A stretch of 64,000 nucleotides of DNA, from positions 1-64,000 of the forward strand of contig JAUCBJ010004967.1 in assembly GCA_032718475.1 (NCBI GenBank). Direction: 5' to 3'. Shown here piece after piece: positions 63,243-64,000 of the stretch. Made by a program: the position numbers and the translations under genes. The stretch's first letter is position 1, and each line of letters starts with the position of its first letter. This DNA comes from Nemertoderma westbladi (Eukaryota > Xenacoelomorpha > Nemertodermatida > Nemertodermatidae). Below the pieces are notes generated by a model. That model saw only the letters and a program-made list of their open reading frames with translations. It was not told the origin of the DNA and ran no database searches.

Positions 63243-64000
63243 TTCTCCATTGGCAGTCATTGCTCAAAGACTTGCCCAATATTAATCAAGTGTTGATCCC
63301 TCGTTGTTTATTTAATGAGAATACTTTTAATTCCACCACTCAACTTCATTTATTTTCAGATGCTTCTGAACTTGGTTTTGGTGCTGTGGCCTACATTCGT
63401 ACTGTGTATAGTTGTGGAGACATCAGTGTATCGTTTTCTATGTCTAAATCCCGTGTGGCTCCTGTGAAACAATTGTCAATCCCCAGACTTGAGCTTCAAG
63501 GTGCTATAACTTCCATCTGCCTGTCTGGACTTGTACAAAATGAACCAACTATTGAGTTTAATGATGTTTATTTTTGGGTGGATTCAGTAACTTGTTTGCG
63601 TTGTGTATTTTCACAAAACTGCCAGTTTATGCCATTTGTCACCCACCGTATTGGTGAGATATTGGATACTGCTCAGCCCCGGCAGTGGCGCTACGTGCCC
63701 ACTGCTGTGAACCCCGCTGAATTCTGTAGCCGTGGTATGAATGTGTCTGATTTGACACCTGATCACCCGTGGGTTTGTGGTCCTGATTTTTTGAAATTAT
63801 CTGAATCCGAGTGGCCCGATTTCCCTGTGGTTGATTTGAGACCTGATCCGGATGATTGTGAAATTAAAGTCACCTTTACTATAAGCTGTGACGTTATTTG
63901 GATATGTGAGTACATAAAACGTTTTTCTAATCTCGCACGATCTCGTATATTCCCCAATTTACAGCGGTGCATTGCCTGGATTAGCCGTTTTATATTTAAT
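63233..64000 (+). pseudogene. BEL/Pao RNase H and Pao-peptidase region, open to window end
   Basis: An open frame of about 255 codons: LHLFSDASELGFGAVAYIRT (RNase H start), VKQLSIPRLELQGA (Pao/A17 motif), VYFWVDSVTCL, QWRYVPTAVNPAEFCSRGM. It is entered by a frameshift near 63233 from the preceding segment (IVLAKVASLYDPLGLIS). The integrase should follow beyond 64000. No stops occur in this part, so it may look intact when read alone. Confidence 0.85.

Larger units (their letters stand above)
58720..64000 (+). mobile_element. BEL/Pao LTR retrotransposon, decayed, truncated by window end
   Basis: A plus-strand element downstream of exon 48: Gag (with CCHC knuckles), RT, RNase H and Pao-type region in BEL order. 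A putative primer-binding site, TGGTTCTGATGCCGGG at about 59175, follows TTTACA and has the layout expected of a tRNA 3' end, so the 5' LTR may end near 59171. The 5' LTR start is uncertain and the 3' LTR is outside the window. Stops, frameshifts and a missing protease show that it is inactive. Confidence 0.82.

Overview
This is an AT-rich, intron-rich, transposon-dense animal nuclear window, most likely from a marine invertebrate. The evidence is GT-AG introns of 0.1 to 4.7 kb, extracellular vWD/C8/TIL/LDLa modules, and BEL/Pao, RTE-like, CR1-like, Penelope-like, piggyBac-like and MULE relics, with tRNA-derived SINEs and long minisatellites. The species cannot be fixed from sequence alone. 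The protein architecture is closest to SCO-spondin and other gel-forming vWD proteins.

Main result: one plus-strand gene runs from a signal-peptide exon at 6785 to at least 58343 and leaves the window 3'-incomplete. I joined 48 exons by hand. Every junction is GT-AG, every phase matches, and the 7,074 coding bases read 2,358 codons without a stop. Order of the product: signal peptide; EMI-like module; vWD1-C8-TIL; vWD2-C8-TIL-TIL; vWD3-C8-TIL; six LDLa repeats; a Cys-rich TIL/VWC-like module; a Pro/Thr-rich linker; then at least five tandem copies of a roughly 142-residue domain I do not recognise. Each tandem copy after the first comes from a four-exon cassette (18 + 103 + 157 + 148 nt) that starts with an 18-nt microexon encoding a Thr-rich linker. 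Copies alternate between two sequence types (A-B-A-B-B) and share intron sequence, so the array grew by recent segmental duplication. The likely product is a large secreted, disulfide-rich matrix, mucus or adhesive protein.

Layout: 1-4700 holds TE relics (minus-strand RTE-like RT, Penelope-like RT, a ~460-bp tandem repeat, a second LINE RT). 4950-5400 is half of a foldback element. 6574-6864 is a candidate promoter and exon 1. 7827-8597 is a pure (TTAGC)n array. 9231-26815 carries exons 2 to 23. 26821-29420 is a 17-bp minisatellite and 29790-33220 a 30-bp minisatellite with higher-order structure. 33320-38890 is a cluster of nested foldback elements around exons 25 to 29. 39155-58343 is the Pro/Thr linker and the cassette array, whose introns hold a piggyBac-like element with a 38-bp minisatellite, LINE pieces, a MULE-type transposase pseudogene and a 614-bp tandem duplication. 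About 58700-64000 is a decayed BEL/Pao element with no visible protease domain, lying in the same orientation downstream of the last visible cassette exon.
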